Positions 55,850 to 64,000 of a stretch of DNA of 64,000 nt are shown here, piece by piece. This DNA is from Limimaricola cinnabarinus LL-001 (GTDB lineage: Bacteria; Pseudomonadota; Alphaproteobacteria; Rhodobacterales; Rhodobacteraceae): assembly GCF_000466965.1 (NCBI RefSeq), contig NZ_BATB01000008.1, forward strand, positions 1 to 64,000, written 5' to 3'. The notes under the pieces were generated by a model, which did not search any database, was not told the DNA's origin, and worked only from the letters and a program-made list of their open reading frames with translations. Made by a program: the position numbers and the translations under genes. Positions within the stretch are counted from its first letter, which is position 1. Each line of letters starts with the position of its first letter.

Positions 55850-56707
55850 TCACCAAACTGCTGCGGCGAGTGTCGGAAGCCAGGCCGCGATCCCGGGGGC
55901 AGCCGCGATGCCCGTGGCGACGAGCGCGATCTGCCCGGTGCCGGAGCGGTCGCGCCACAGCCGCAGGCCCAAAGCCTGTAGTGGGTTCTTCTTGGGCTGT
56001 TCCCCTGCCTTGGCTTCGGCGAGGGCCGCGCGGATATCGCGCATCTCCGCGACCATCGGGTGCGCCGTCACGGGGCTGTCGTTGGCCGGGCCCGCAAATT
56101 CGTCCATGGCGCGCCGCTTGGGCCGCTCGGTGCGATAGTTCGGGACTTGCGGCCGCTTGGGGCGGGGGCGTCTCTGGGGCACTTCGGGGGCCAGCTCTGA
56201 GACCTGCTCGGCGGTCTCGGCGTCGTAGCGCGCCAGCATCCGGTCGAACTCGCGGGCGCTCGTATGCGGGCCAAGACGGGTCGGATCGAGGCCGGGCAGC
56301 GCGTCGATCAGCTTGTCGATCATCTCGGCGGTCGGGGTTTCGGTGCTGGTCTGCCACAGCATGCGATCCGACATGTAGCGATCATTGATGCGGTCCGCGA
56401 GCAGGCGCGTGATAGTGCCCTGATGACTGGCGATGCCGATCTGGCAATCGCCACTTTCTCCGGCGCCAACGCCGATGGTCAGGCAGGCGGCGTAGCGGCC
56501 GGGCAGGGGCTGGGACCAGCCGAGAATGATGCGCGCATTGTCGAGATCGAAGATCGCGACGTCGTCGTGATCCCAGTTAAGACCGCAATCGCCGGCGGGA
56601 CCTTCGCGAAGCGACGTGCACAGATCCTCGACAAGATTGGGAAAATCGAGCGCGGGGATGCCGCGGAACAGCAGCTGGGCGATGGTACTGGTGATCGGGT
56701 CTGACAT
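55850..56707 (-). CDS. unrecognised conserved-looking protein with C-terminal hydrophobic segment
   Basis: The 285-residue product begins MSDPITSTIAQLLFRGIPAL. Its first 150 residues resemble a compact alpha/beta domain (FDLDNARIILGWSQ, RYAACLTIGVG). A basic Pro/Arg-rich linker follows (VPQRRPRPKRPQVPNYRTE), then a short helix, and finally a hydrophobic C-terminus (GTGQIALVATGIAAAPGIAAW). The N-terminal shape reminds me of small secretion-chaperone folds, but I cannot support a name. It is isolated between purB and glnA. The ATG at 56707 gives a natural start. Confidence 0.55.
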   Translation of the reverse strand: MSDPITSTIAQLLFRGIPALDFPNLVEDLCTSLREGPAGDCGLNWDHDDVAIFDLDNARIILGWSQPLPGRYAACLTIGVGAGESGDCQIGIASHQGTITRLLADRINDRYMSDRMLWQTSTETPTAEMIDKLIDALPGLDPTRLGPHTSAREFDRMLARYDAETAEQVSELAPEVPQRRPRPKRPQVPNYRTERPKRRAMDEFAGPANDSPVTAHPMVAEMRDIRAALAEAKAGEQPKKNPLQALGLRLWRDRSGTGQIALVATGIAAAPGIAAWLPTLAAAVW

Positions 56708-56896
56708 GGACCGGTCTCCGAATGGGTCGGCTCGTTGGCCGGTGAGTGGTCCTTTAACTAAGGTTAACGAATGTGTTCCCGTTAAGCACGAAACTGGGAA
56801 TAAGCGTGGTCCTTCCGCCTGATCGGCCCAAGCAGCGCCGCAGTTTCGCCATCTCGTTTCGTGCGTGCCCCCGTCTCGCAAGGAAACTCGCAACGA

Positions 56897-56922
56897 AAAC
56901 AGGGCGCCCCTTGGGGCGCCCC
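56897..56922 (-). terminator. Rho-independent terminator of glnA
   Basis: The stem GGGCGCCCC (56902-56910) with GGGGCGCCC (56913-56921) closes a two-base loop on the minus strand and is followed by TGTTTT. It lies about 30 bases after the glnA stop. Confidence 0.7.
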
Positions 56923-56951
56923 GCATTACTGGGCCGTAACCGTTCCCGCTA

Positions 56952-58357
56952 TCAGCAGGAGTAGTAGAGCTTGTACTCGACCGGGTGCGGCGTGTGCTCG
57001 TAGGCGTAGACCTCTTCCCACTTGAGCGCCATGTAGCCCTCAAGCTGGTCACGGGTGAACACGTCACCGGCAAGCAGGAACTCGTGGTCCTTCTCCAGCT
57101 CCTCGAGCGCCTCGCGCAGCGAACCGCAGACGGTCGGGATCTCGGCCAGCTCCTCGGGCGGCAGGTCGTAAAGATCCTTGTCCGAGGCCGGACCCGGATC
57201 GATCTTGTTCTTGATGCCATCGAGACCGGCCATCATCAGAGCCGCGAAGGCGAGATAGGGGTTCGCGGCCGGATCGGGGAAGCGGGCCTCGACGCGCTTG
57301 GCCTTCGGGCTCTCCGACCACGGGATCCGGACGCAGCCCGAGCGGTTGCGGGCCGAGTAGGCGCGCAGCACCGGAGCTTCGAAGCCCGGGATCAGACGCT
57401 TGTAGCTGTTGGTGGTCGGGTTGGTGATCGCGTTGAGCGCCTTGGCGTGCTTGAGGATGCCGCCGATGAAGTAGAGCGCTTCCTGGCTGAGATCGGCATA
57501 CTTGTCGCCCGCGAAGAGCGGCTTGCCGTCCTTCCAGATCGACATGTTGACATGCATGCCCGAGCCGTTGTCGCCCGAGATCGGCTTCGGCATGAAGGTC
57601 GCCGACTTGCCATAGGCCTGAGCCACGTTGTGGATCACGTATTTGTACTTCTGGATCTCGTCGGCCTGATGCGTCAGGGTCCCGAAGATCAGGCCCAGCT
57701 CGTGCTGGCACGAGGCCACCTCGTGGTGATGCTTGTCGACCTTCATGCCCATGCGCTTCATGGTCGAGAGCATCTCGCCGCGCATGTCCTGCGCGTCGTC
57801 GATCGGGTTCACCGGGAAGTAGCCGCCCTTGACGCCCGGACGGTGGCCGGTGTTGCCGACCTCGTATTCGGTGTCGGTGTTCCATGCGCCGTCGATGGCA
57901 TCGACCGAGAAAGAGACCTTGTTCGAGGTCACGGCAAAACGGACGTCGTCGAAGATGAAGAACTCGGCCTCGGGGCCCATATAGGCGGTGTCGCCGATGC
58001 CCGACGACTTGAGGTAGGCCTCGGCCTTGAGCGCGGTGCCGCGCGGGTCGCGGTCATAGGGCTCGCCGGTGTCGGGCTCGACCACGGTGCAATGGATGCA
58101 CAGCGTCTTCTCGGCATAGAACGGATCTAGATAGGCGCTGTCGAACGCCGGCATCAGCTTCATGTCGGACTGGTCGATCGATTTCCAGCCGGCGATCGAG
58201 GAGCGTCGAACATGAAGCCCTCCTCGAGAAAGTCCTCGTCGACAAGGTCGGAGACCACGGTGACGTGCTGGAGCTTGCCCTTGGGGTCGGTGAAACGGAT
58301 GTCGACGTATTCGACCTCCTCGTCCTTGATCATCTTCAGAAGCGTAGAGCTGTCCAT
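56952..58357 (-). pseudogene. glnA: glutamine synthetase type I GlnA, frame interrupted
   Basis: GlnA makes glutamine from glutamate and ammonia. The first frame carries [22 protein letters not shown], and the main frame carries [69 protein letters not shown], the Mg/Glu-binding region, and the regulatory Tyr in [11 protein letters not shown] that is adenylylated by GlnE. A missing base near 58203 (in GACGGCTCC, now GACGCTCC) breaks the frame; restored, the protein has 468 residues, exactly the usual length. glnB lies directly upstream. The break is probably sequence error. Confidence 0.92.
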
Positions 58358-58387
58358 CAATGCTTTCCTTGTTTGTCTCGTGTTCGT

Positions 58388-58409
58388 GAAAAGGGGCTCG
58401 TTGCCCCTT
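58388..58409 (-). terminator. hairpin between glnB and glnA
   Basis: AAGGGGC and GCCCCTT pair around a five-base loop in the glnB-glnA gap. On the minus strand TTTTCAC follows. It could reduce readthrough from glnB into glnA or stabilise the upstream mRNA. Confidence 0.4.
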
Positions 58410-58420
58410 GCGCGCCGCGA

Positions 58421-58822
<402 letters not shown>

Positions 58823-58902
58823 TCACCGGTCCCGGAGCGGCGGCGGGCTGATGCCGAAATTCTGTAGTCGTGATTAAAAATTGTGCGAAATGGGTGGATT
58901 CG

Positions 58903-60453
58903 ATGCAGTGTGAAAACTCCGAGGCCGCTGCGCCGCGATCGAGCGCCCGTTCCATGTGCAGTCTCGATGCAGCGGCGTTGCTGAGTGCCGCCGAAATGCG
59001 CGATGCCGAAGCTCAGGCGATCGCGGCGGGCACTTCGGGATCGGTGCTGATGGAGCGCGCGGGCGCGGCGGTGGTCGTGGCATTGGAGGCCTTCTGGCCG
59101 GATCTCGCCCCCGGGGCGCGGGCCTGCATCCTGTGCGGCCCGGGCGGCAATGGGGGCGACGGTTATGTCGTGGCGCAGCTTTTGCATATGCGGGGTTGGC
59201 GGGTGCGGGTGCATGCGCTGGCACCGGCGACTACCCCTGATGCCCGCGCGCAGGCAGAAAAATGGGCAGCCACGGGTGTGACCGAGGGTTGGGACGAGGC
59301 CGCTGCTTCGGTGCAGGACGCGGATCTGGTGATCGACGCGCTGTTCGGTCTCGGGCTGTCGCGCTCTCTTGGGCCGGAGGTGGCCGCTATCTGCGAGGCG
59401 CGGCCAAGGCGGTTGCTGGCGATCGACCTGCCATCGGGCCTGTGCTCGGATAGCGGTCGGGTGATTGGCGACACCTGCCTCGATGCCGATCTGACGGTAA
59501 GCTTTCACATGCCCAAGCGGGGCCATGTGCTGGCCGAGGGGCCGGCGCGTTGTGGCGCGCTCGACATCCGTGACATCGGACTTGTCGATGGACAGGACGA
59601 GGTGAGGCTCACCGGTTTGCCTGCCGGGCTCGCCAAGAAGTCAGGCCATAAATACGGGTATGGCCATGCGCTCGTGCTCTCGGGAGGGGTCGGGCGCGGG
59701 GGAGCGGCCCGGATGGCGGCGCGCGGTGTGCTTCGGATCGGGGCGGGGCTGGTGACCGTGGCTTGCCCGCCCGCCGCCTTGCAGGAAAACGCGGCGCGGC
59801 TCGACGCGATCATGCTGCGTCCGCTGCGCGATGCAGAAGGCTTGGATGTGCTCCTCAAGGACACGCGCCTGAACGCGCTCCTGCTCGGCCCCGGCCTTGG
59901 CACGCGCAAACGGGAGCGCGAGTTTGTCGCCCGCGCGCTGGCCGCGCGGCGCGGCACCGTGCTCGACGCCGATGCGCTGACGCTCATCGCCGAAGACGAA
60001 GGACTGCGCGCCGCGCTTCACGAGGGATGCCTGCTGACACCTCATGATGGCGAATTCGCCCGGCTGTTTCCCGATCTTGCCGACCGCATGAGTGGCGCCA
60101 TCGCGCATGGCCCGGCCTTTTCGCGCATCGATGCCGCGCGGGAGGCTGCCGCGCGCGCCGGTTGCGCGGTGCTGCTCAAGGGGCCGGATACCATCATCGC
60201 CGCCGCCGACGGACGCGTCCGCGTCAACCCAGGCGTCTACGAGCGCGCCGCGCCTTGGCTTGCCACCGCCGGGGCGGGCGACGTGCTCGCGGGGTTGGCC
60301 ACGGGGCTCGTGGCGCGCGGCTGGCCGGGGTTCGAGGCAGGGCGGGATGCGGCTTGGCTGCATGTCGAGGCGGCACGCCGGTTCGGCCCCGGGCTGATCG
60401 CCGAGGACTTGCCCGAGTTGTTGCCGCCACTCCTGCGCGAACTGGGCATTTGA
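58903..60453 (+). CDS. nnr: bifunctional NAD(P)HX epimerase / dehydratase
   Basis: This 516-residue enzyme repairs hydrated NAD(P)H. The N-terminal epimerase domain has [17 protein letters not shown] and [15 protein letters not shown]. The C-terminal ADP-dependent dehydratase has [25 protein letters not shown] and the catalytic [13 protein letters not shown]. The ATG at 58903 is preceded by GGTGGA and chosen over a GTG 11 codons upstream; a later Met near 58954 is the family-minimal start. It is divergent from glnB. Confidence 0.9.
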   Translation: MQCENSEAAAPRSSARSMCSLDAAALLSAAEMRDAEAQAIAAGTSGSVLMERAGAAVVVALEAFWPDLAPGARACILCGPGGNGGDGYVVAQLLHMRGWRVRVHALAPATTPDARAQAEKWAATGVTEGWDEAAASVQDADLVIDALFGLGLSRSLGPEVAAICEARPRRLLAIDLPSGLCSDSGRVIGDTCLDADLTVSFHMPKRGHVLAEGPARCGALDIRDIGLVDGQDEVRLTGLPAGLAKKSGHKYGYGHALVLSGGVGRGGAARMAARGVLRIGAGLVTVACPPAALQENAARLDAIMLRPLRDAEGLDVLLKDTRLNALLLGPGLGTRKREREFVARALAARRGTVLDADALTLIAEDEGLRAALHEGCLLTPHDGEFARLFPDLADRMSGAIAHGPAFSRIDAAREAAARAGCAVLLKGPDTIIAAADGRVRVNPGVYERAAPWLATAGAGDVLAGLATGLVARGWPGFEAGRDAAWLHVEAARRFGPGLIAEDLPELLPPLLRELGI

Positions 60454-60554
60454 CGCCGCTGCGGCAGCCGATTTTTCCCGTGGCGCAGGCTCTCGCGCTT
60501 TGCTAGACAGCGCCGAGATTTCCGGGGGGCGTTTCGCGCCCTTCAAAGAGACAT

Positions 60555-60639
60555 GCGGGTGTGGCGAAACTGGTAGACGCACCAGATTTAGGTTCTGGCG
60601 CCGCAAGGCGTGGGGGTTCGAGTCCCTTCACCCGCACCA
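60555..60639 (+). tRNA. tRNA-Leu (anticodon TAG)
   Basis: This 85-base type II tRNA has a long variable arm (CGCCGCAAGGCG), paired acceptor arms GCGGGTG and CACCCGC, and an encoded CCA at 60637-60639. The anticodon loop is TTTAGGT, giving anticodon TAG, which reads CTA. It lies 28 bases before the trigger-factor gene. Confidence 0.96.
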
Positions 60640-60667
60640 AGAAACACGATTGAGAAAAGGACGACAG

Positions 60668-61996
60668 ATGCAGGTCACCGAGACCCTCAACGACGGCCTC
60701 AAGCGCGGCTACACGATCACGCTGCCCGCCGCCGAACTGGACGCCAAGGTGCAGGAAAAGCTGGTCGAAGCCCAGCCCGAGGTCGCCATGAAGGGCTTCC
60801 GCAAGGGCAAGGTGCCGCTGTCGCTGCTCAAGAAGCAGTTCGGCCCGCGCGTGCTCGGCGAAGCCATGCAGGAGAGCATCGACGGCGCGCTGTCGAGCCA
60901 CCTCGAGGAAAGCGGCGATCGCCCGGCGATGCAGCCCGAGGTGAAGATGGCCAATGACGAGTGGAAGGAAGGCGACGACGTCGAGGTCACGGTAGCCTAC
61001 GAAAAGCTGCCCGAGATCCCGCAAACCGATTTCTCGGACATCGAGATCGAGCGCCTGAAAGTCGTGGCCGATGACGCCGCGATCGACGAGGCGCTGGGCA
61101 ACCTCGCCGAGACCGCGCAGAACTTCGAGGACAAGGACGGCGCCGCCGACGAGGGCGATCAGGTCGTCATCGACTTCCTCGGCAAGATCGACAGCGAGGC
61201 CTTCGAGGGCGGTGCCGCCGAGGATTATCCGCTGGTGCTTGGCTCCAACTCCTTCATCCCCGGCTTCGAGGATGGCCTCAAAGGCGTGAAGGCCGGCGAC
61301 GAAAAGAACGTCGAGGTCAACTTCCCCGAGGACTATCAGGCTCAGAACCTCGCCGGCAAAGCCGCCGTGTTCGAGTGCAAGGTCAAGGCCGTGAAGGCCC
61401 CGCAGAAGGCCGAGATCGACGACGAGCTGGCCAAGAAGTTCGGCGCCGACGACCTCGCCGCTCTGAAGTCGCAGATCGCCGAACGTCTCGAAGCCGAGTA
61501 TTCCGGTGCGTCGCGCGCGGTCGCCAAGCGTAAGTTGCTCGACATCCTTGATGAGAAGGTGTCCTTCGACCTGCCGCCGAGCCTCGTCGAGGCCGAGGCG
61601 AACCAGATCGCACACCAGCTCTACCACGAGGAGCACCCCGAGGATCACGGCCACGACCACGGCGAGATCAAGCCGACCGAGGAGCACACCAAGCTCGCCG
61701 AGCGTCGCGTGAAGCTCGGCCTGCTGCTGGCCGAGATCGGCCAGAAGGCCGACGTCAAGGTCACCGATCAGGAACTGACCCAGGCGATCCTCAACCAGGC
61801 GCGCCAGTATCGCGGCCAAGAGCGGCAGTTTTTCGAGTTCGTCCAGCAGAACCCGCAAATGCGCCAGCAGATCCAGGCCCCGATCTTCGAGGACAAGGTC
61901 ATCGACCACATCTTCGAGCAGGCCAAGGTCGACGAAAAGGAGGTCTCCAAGGATGATCTCCAGAAGGCCGTCGAGGCGCTCGACGACGAGGCCTGA
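60668..61996 (+). CDS. tig: trigger factor (peptidyl-prolyl isomerase chaperone)
   Basis: This 442-residue ribosome-bound chaperone has the N-terminal ribosome-binding signature [17 protein letters not shown], a central FKBP-type PPIase domain ([37 protein letters not shown]), and a helical C-terminal chaperone domain. A His-rich insert ([19 protein letters not shown] region) lies in the C-terminal arm. The ATG at 60668 is preceded by AGGACGAC and gives [14 protein letters not shown]. It ends before a strong terminator. Confidence 0.96.
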   Translation: MQVTETLNDGLKRGYTITLPAAELDAKVQEKLVEAQPEVAMKGFRKGKVPLSLLKKQFGPRVLGEAMQESIDGALSSHLEESGDRPAMQPEVKMANDEWKEGDDVEVTVAYEKLPEIPQTDFSDIEIERLKVVADDAAIDEALGNLAETAQNFEDKDGAADEGDQVVIDFLGKIDSEAFEGGAAEDYPLVLGSNSFIPGFEDGLKGVKAGDEKNVEVNFPEDYQAQNLAGKAAVFECKVKAVKAPQKAEIDDELAKKFGADDLAALKSQIAERLEAEYSGASRAVAKRKLLDILDEKVSFDLPPSLVEAEANQIAHQLYHEEHPEDHGHDHGEIKPTEEHTKLAERRVKLGLLLAEIGQKADVKVTDQELTQAILNQARQYRGQERQFFEFVQQNPQMRQQIQAPIFEDKVIDHIFEQAKVDEKEVSKDDLQKAVEALDDEA

Positions 61997-62020
61997 GCCT
62001 CTCCGTCCTGAAAAGCGAAA

Positions 62021-62047
62021 GGGCCGCCCCTCGGGGCGGCCCTTGTC
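62021..62047 (+). terminator. Rho-independent terminator of tig
   Basis: GGGCCGCCC and GGGCGGCCC form a nine-pair stem around a CTCG tetraloop, followed by TTGTCGTT. It lies 24 bases after the tig stop and faces the convergent glyoxalase gene. Confidence 0.75.
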
Positions 62048-62073
62048 GTTCGGAGCAGGGGAGCGCTCGCCAC

Positions 62074-62571
62074 TCAGTCGTAGGCACCGGCCGAGTAGGT
62101 CAGTTCATAGCCGTGGCTGTAGACCTCGAAGACGATGCCGAACGGGTCCTCGACATAGCACATGCGGTAGGGCTTCTCGCCGGGGAAATACTCACGGATC
62201 GGCATCCGCTGCCTGCCGCCTGCGGCAATGATCCGGGCCACCAGCCCTTCGATATCAGGGTCTTGCACCGCGAAGTGGAAGGTGCCGTGCCGGCGGAAAT
62301 CGAGGTTGTCCTCGGGCGGGCGGTTGTCTTGCATCTCGAACAGTTCGATGCCGATGCGGTCGGCCGTCGCCATGTGCGCGATCCGTAGACGCTTCCAACC
62401 GGAGCCGAATACATCCGTGCACATCTGCCCGATATCGCTGTCGTCCTCGACCACCTCGGTCGGCGTCATGATGAGGTAGAGCCCGAGCACCTTGCGGTAG
62501 AATGCGACCGCGGCGTCGAGATTGGGTACCGACAAGCCGATATGCGAAAAGCTTCTGGGATAAGGGGCCAT
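62074..62571 (-). CDS. glyoxalase/VOC-family protein
   Basis: This 165-residue protein belongs to the vicinal-oxygen-chelate superfamily (lactoylglutathione lyase and dioxygenases). The first module has FSHIGLSVPNLDAAVAFYRKVLGL, and the second has HGTFHFAVQDPDIEGLVARI and CYVEDPFGIVFEVYSHGYE. Potential metal ligands are His 10, the central His and Glu, and the final Glu. It is one or two VOC units; the substrate is unknown. The ATG at 62571 has GGAGAG before it. A LysR gene diverges from it with a short shared control region. Confidence 0.85.
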   Translation of the reverse strand: MAPYPRSFSHIGLSVPNLDAAVAFYRKVLGLYLIMTPTEVVEDDSDIGQMCTDVFGSGWKRLRIAHMATADRIGIELFEMQDNRPPEDNLDFRRHGTFHFAVQDPDIEGLVARIIAAGGRQRMPIREYFPGEKPYRMCYVEDPFGIVFEVYSHGYELTYSAGAYD

Positions 62572-62626
62572 GCGTCTCTCCTTCAATTGGTGAAGGGAGG
62601 GCTAGACTTTATTGCCCTAGATATGA

Positions 62627-62639
62627 AATTATCATAATT
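62627..62639. promoter_or_regulatory. AT-rich palindrome in VOC-LysR intergenic region
   Basis: AATTAT and ATAATT are perfect inverted arms around a central C, in the gap between divergent genes. LysR regulators bind such palindromes to control a divergent neighbour and themselves. The assignment is inferred from position. Confidence 0.35.
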
Positions 62640-62668
62640 CATTATCTTGATAAAGATCCGTAATCCAC

Positions 62669-63559
62669 GTGCTGAATTCCCAATGGCTCGAAACCTTTGC
62701 CGCGCTGGCCGAAACCGGGCATTTTACCCGTGCGGCCGCGCGGCTGAACATGACCCAGCCCGGCGTTTCGCAGCATCTGCGCAAGCTTGAGGCGCAGGTC
62801 GGGCAACCGCTCCTGAGCAGGCAGGGGAAAAGCTTTACCCTCACACCCGCGGGCGAGGCCGTCCTTGCGGTGGCGCATAGTCGCCGAGAAGAGGAGTACA
62901 GGTTGCGCGAGGCGATCCGCAGCGATGACGCGGAGGCGGGGGAGGTCTCGGTGGCCTGTTCGGGAAGTTTTGCCATGGCGTTGCAGCCCGCTTTCTGGCC
63001 GATGTTGCGCCACGCGCCCCGTCTCAGGCTGAGACTCGAGGCGACCCCGCGACGCGGGGTGATCGATGGGGTGGCCGAGGGGCGTTTCGATCTTGGCGTG
63101 ATCGACGACGCCACGGGCGATCCGCGCCTCACCGGTACCCGGATCGGACGCGAAGCGCTGTGTCTGCTGCTGCCTGCCGGGATGGCCGATACGCGGTTTG
63201 CCGCGCTCGAAGAGTTGGGCTTTATCGCCCACCCCGACGGCTGGCTCTATGCCGAGGAGGTGTTCGCCCTCAATTATCCGGACGAGTTTCGGGGGGCGGA
63301 GCATCTGGCGATACGGGCCTTCGTGAACCAGATCGGACAGATTCCGGCTCCGGTCGCGCAAGGGATCGGCTATACTTTGCTGCCCCGCAGCGGGTTCGAG
63401 GCCTTTGCGGAACGCGATAGCCTGACGGTGGCGCAGCTTGCCCATCAAAGGCATCGCGATCTGTGGCTGTTGCAACGGCGCGGCCGCGAGCTGCCTGCGC
63501 GGGTTGTGCGGGTCGCTGCGTTGGTGACCGAGGTAGCTGCGCGGTTCGCGGAAAGCTGA
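62669..63559 (+). CDS. LysR-family transcriptional regulator
   Basis: This 296-residue regulator has a LysR HTH (LNSQWLETFAALAETGHFTRAAARLNMTQPGVSQHLRKLEAQVG), with the conserved TQPGVSQHLRKLE recognition sequence, and a C-terminal periplasmic-binding-type sensor domain (VIDDATGDPRLTG, EEVFALNYPDEF). The GTG at 62669 is the likely start. It is divergent from the VOC gene, which it probably controls. The ligand is unknown. Confidence 0.9.
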   Translation: MLNSQWLETFAALAETGHFTRAAARLNMTQPGVSQHLRKLEAQVGQPLLSRQGKSFTLTPAGEAVLAVAHSRREEEYRLREAIRSDDAEAGEVSVACSGSFAMALQPAFWPMLRHAPRLRLRLEATPRRGVIDGVAEGRFDLGVIDDATGDPRLTGTRIGREALCLLLPAGMADTRFAALEELGFIAHPDGWLYAEEVFALNYPDEFRGAEHLAIRAFVNQIGQIPAPVAQGIGYTLLPRSGFEAFAERDSLTVAQLAHQRHRDLWLLQRRGRELPARVVRVAALVTEVAARFAES

Positions 63560-63576
63560 AGGGTTGGGACGCAAAA

Positions 63577-63597
63577 GGCGCCCCCGATGGGAGCGCC
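63577..63597 (-). terminator. Rho-independent terminator of the DUF882 gene
   Basis: GGCGC and GCGCC, with an inner CCC-GGG stem, form a hairpin that on the minus strand is followed by TTTTGC. It lies 40 bases beyond the DUF882 stop and also 18 bases after the LysR stop. Confidence 0.55.
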
Positions 63598-63637
63598 GTC
63601 TCGGCCTATGCCGCAAGTCCGGAGGATCGGTATCGGC

Positions 63638-64000
63638 TCAGCTGCCCCAGCTGCGAACCGGACCGCAATCCATGTGGACGAAGTTTGAGCCGGAATACTT
63701 GCCGACGCCACCAGCCTTGCAGGCAGCTGCGGCGCGGGCCATCTGGCCGACCGAGCGGCTGGCGAGCCGCAAATCGGCGGCCTGACCCTTGAGGTGCAGG
63801 GAGTTCTTGGCCACACCCGAGGACCGGCTGCGCAGCATCGCGTTGGTGGCGGGCGAACGATAGCCCGACAGCAGCATGTAAGGTTCGCTCGTCTCGAGCA
63901 GAGTTTGCGACGCTGCCATGATGTCTACGGTGCGCGTGTCGATGTCCATCATCTGGTTGTTGCGCCAGTCGCGCATGAAGACGTTGATCTCGCGGATCGC
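63638..64000 (-). CDS. DUF882 (M15-like D,D-peptidase family) protein, 5' truncated by window edge
   Basis: The minus-strand frame is open to the right edge, so this is the C-terminal 120 residues of a longer protein. It has the DUF882 blocks LLSGYRSPATNAMLRSRSSGVAKNSLHLKGQAADLRL and FVHMDCGPVRSWG, with the family's metal-binding His and Asp residues in SLHLKGQAADLRL and HMD. These YcbK-like proteins are thought to be zinc peptidases acting on peptidoglycan, exported by the Tat or Sec pathway. The start lies outside the window. Confidence 0.9.
   Translation of the reverse strand, partial: AIREINVFMRDWRNNQMMDIDTRTVDIMAASQTLLETSEPYMLLSGYRSPATNAMLRSRSSGVAKNSLHLKGQAADLRLASRSVGQMARAAAACKAGGVGKYSGSNFVHMDCGPVRSWGS

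Overview
The window reads as chromosome of a GC-rich alphaproteobacterium, most likely a member of the Rhodobacterales. The pointers are the gene orders YajC-SecD-SecF-Mth938-CcmABCDG and TPR protein-BamB-Der, the DUF1289, DUF1223 and DUF882 families, Mrp antiporter subunits A and B fused in one gene, and very GC-rich codon use. There is no rRNA operon, CRISPR array, intact insertion sequence or integrase.

Layout. Positions 1-4812 are a visibly less GC-rich accessory segment of small unrecognised genes plus a WrbA-type flavoprotein, an XRE regulator and an exported protein with a duplicated Asp/Gly-rich repeat. It stops exactly at the 3' end of a minus-strand tRNA-Thr (4813-4888), the usual attachment point of integrative elements. 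From 5052 to 8543 there is a two-component system facing a PhoD-like phosphatase. From 8578 to 14638 there is a complete Mrp/Pha Na+(K+)/H+ antiporter operon. Next come a xylulokinase, a small cytochrome c unit (16321-17349) and an arsenic operon (17604-20709: ArsR-ArsC fusion, GAPDH, ArsJ). Housekeeping and transport genes follow: dusA, a TauE-type permease, DUF1289, ruvX, ccmI, sodB, a baeRF/host-attachment protein, a LOG protein, an Atm1-type ABC exporter, a Bcr/CflA transporter and an RND pump with its adaptor.

From 36091 the window is largely core genome: TPR protein, bamB, der, a TspO/MBR protein, serS, the Sec translocon accessory genes (yajC, secD, secF), and cytochrome c maturation genes ccmA, B, C, D and G. 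Then come aconitase, DUF1223, an LpxL-type acyltransferase, a divergent pair of quorum-sensing receptors without a synthase, purB, an unrecognised protein, glnA-glnB, nnrD/E, tRNA-Leu, tig, a glyoxalase-type protein divergent from a LysR regulator, and the 3' part of a DUF882 gene at the right edge.

Main caution. At least nine reading frames are interrupted, and restoring one base at each site (two in the phosphatase) gives a protein of normal family length. The affected genes include secD, glnA, acnA, ccmI and mnhA. I read this as deletion-biased sequence error rather than gene decay, and I annotate these genes across the break.

No clearly new large system is visible. The best leads are the organoarsenical operon with an operator overlapping its start codon, the three-gene Cys/Met-rich cytochrome unit, the synthase-less LuxR pair, several operator-like palindromes in front of efflux genes, and the accessory segment beside tRNA-Thr.
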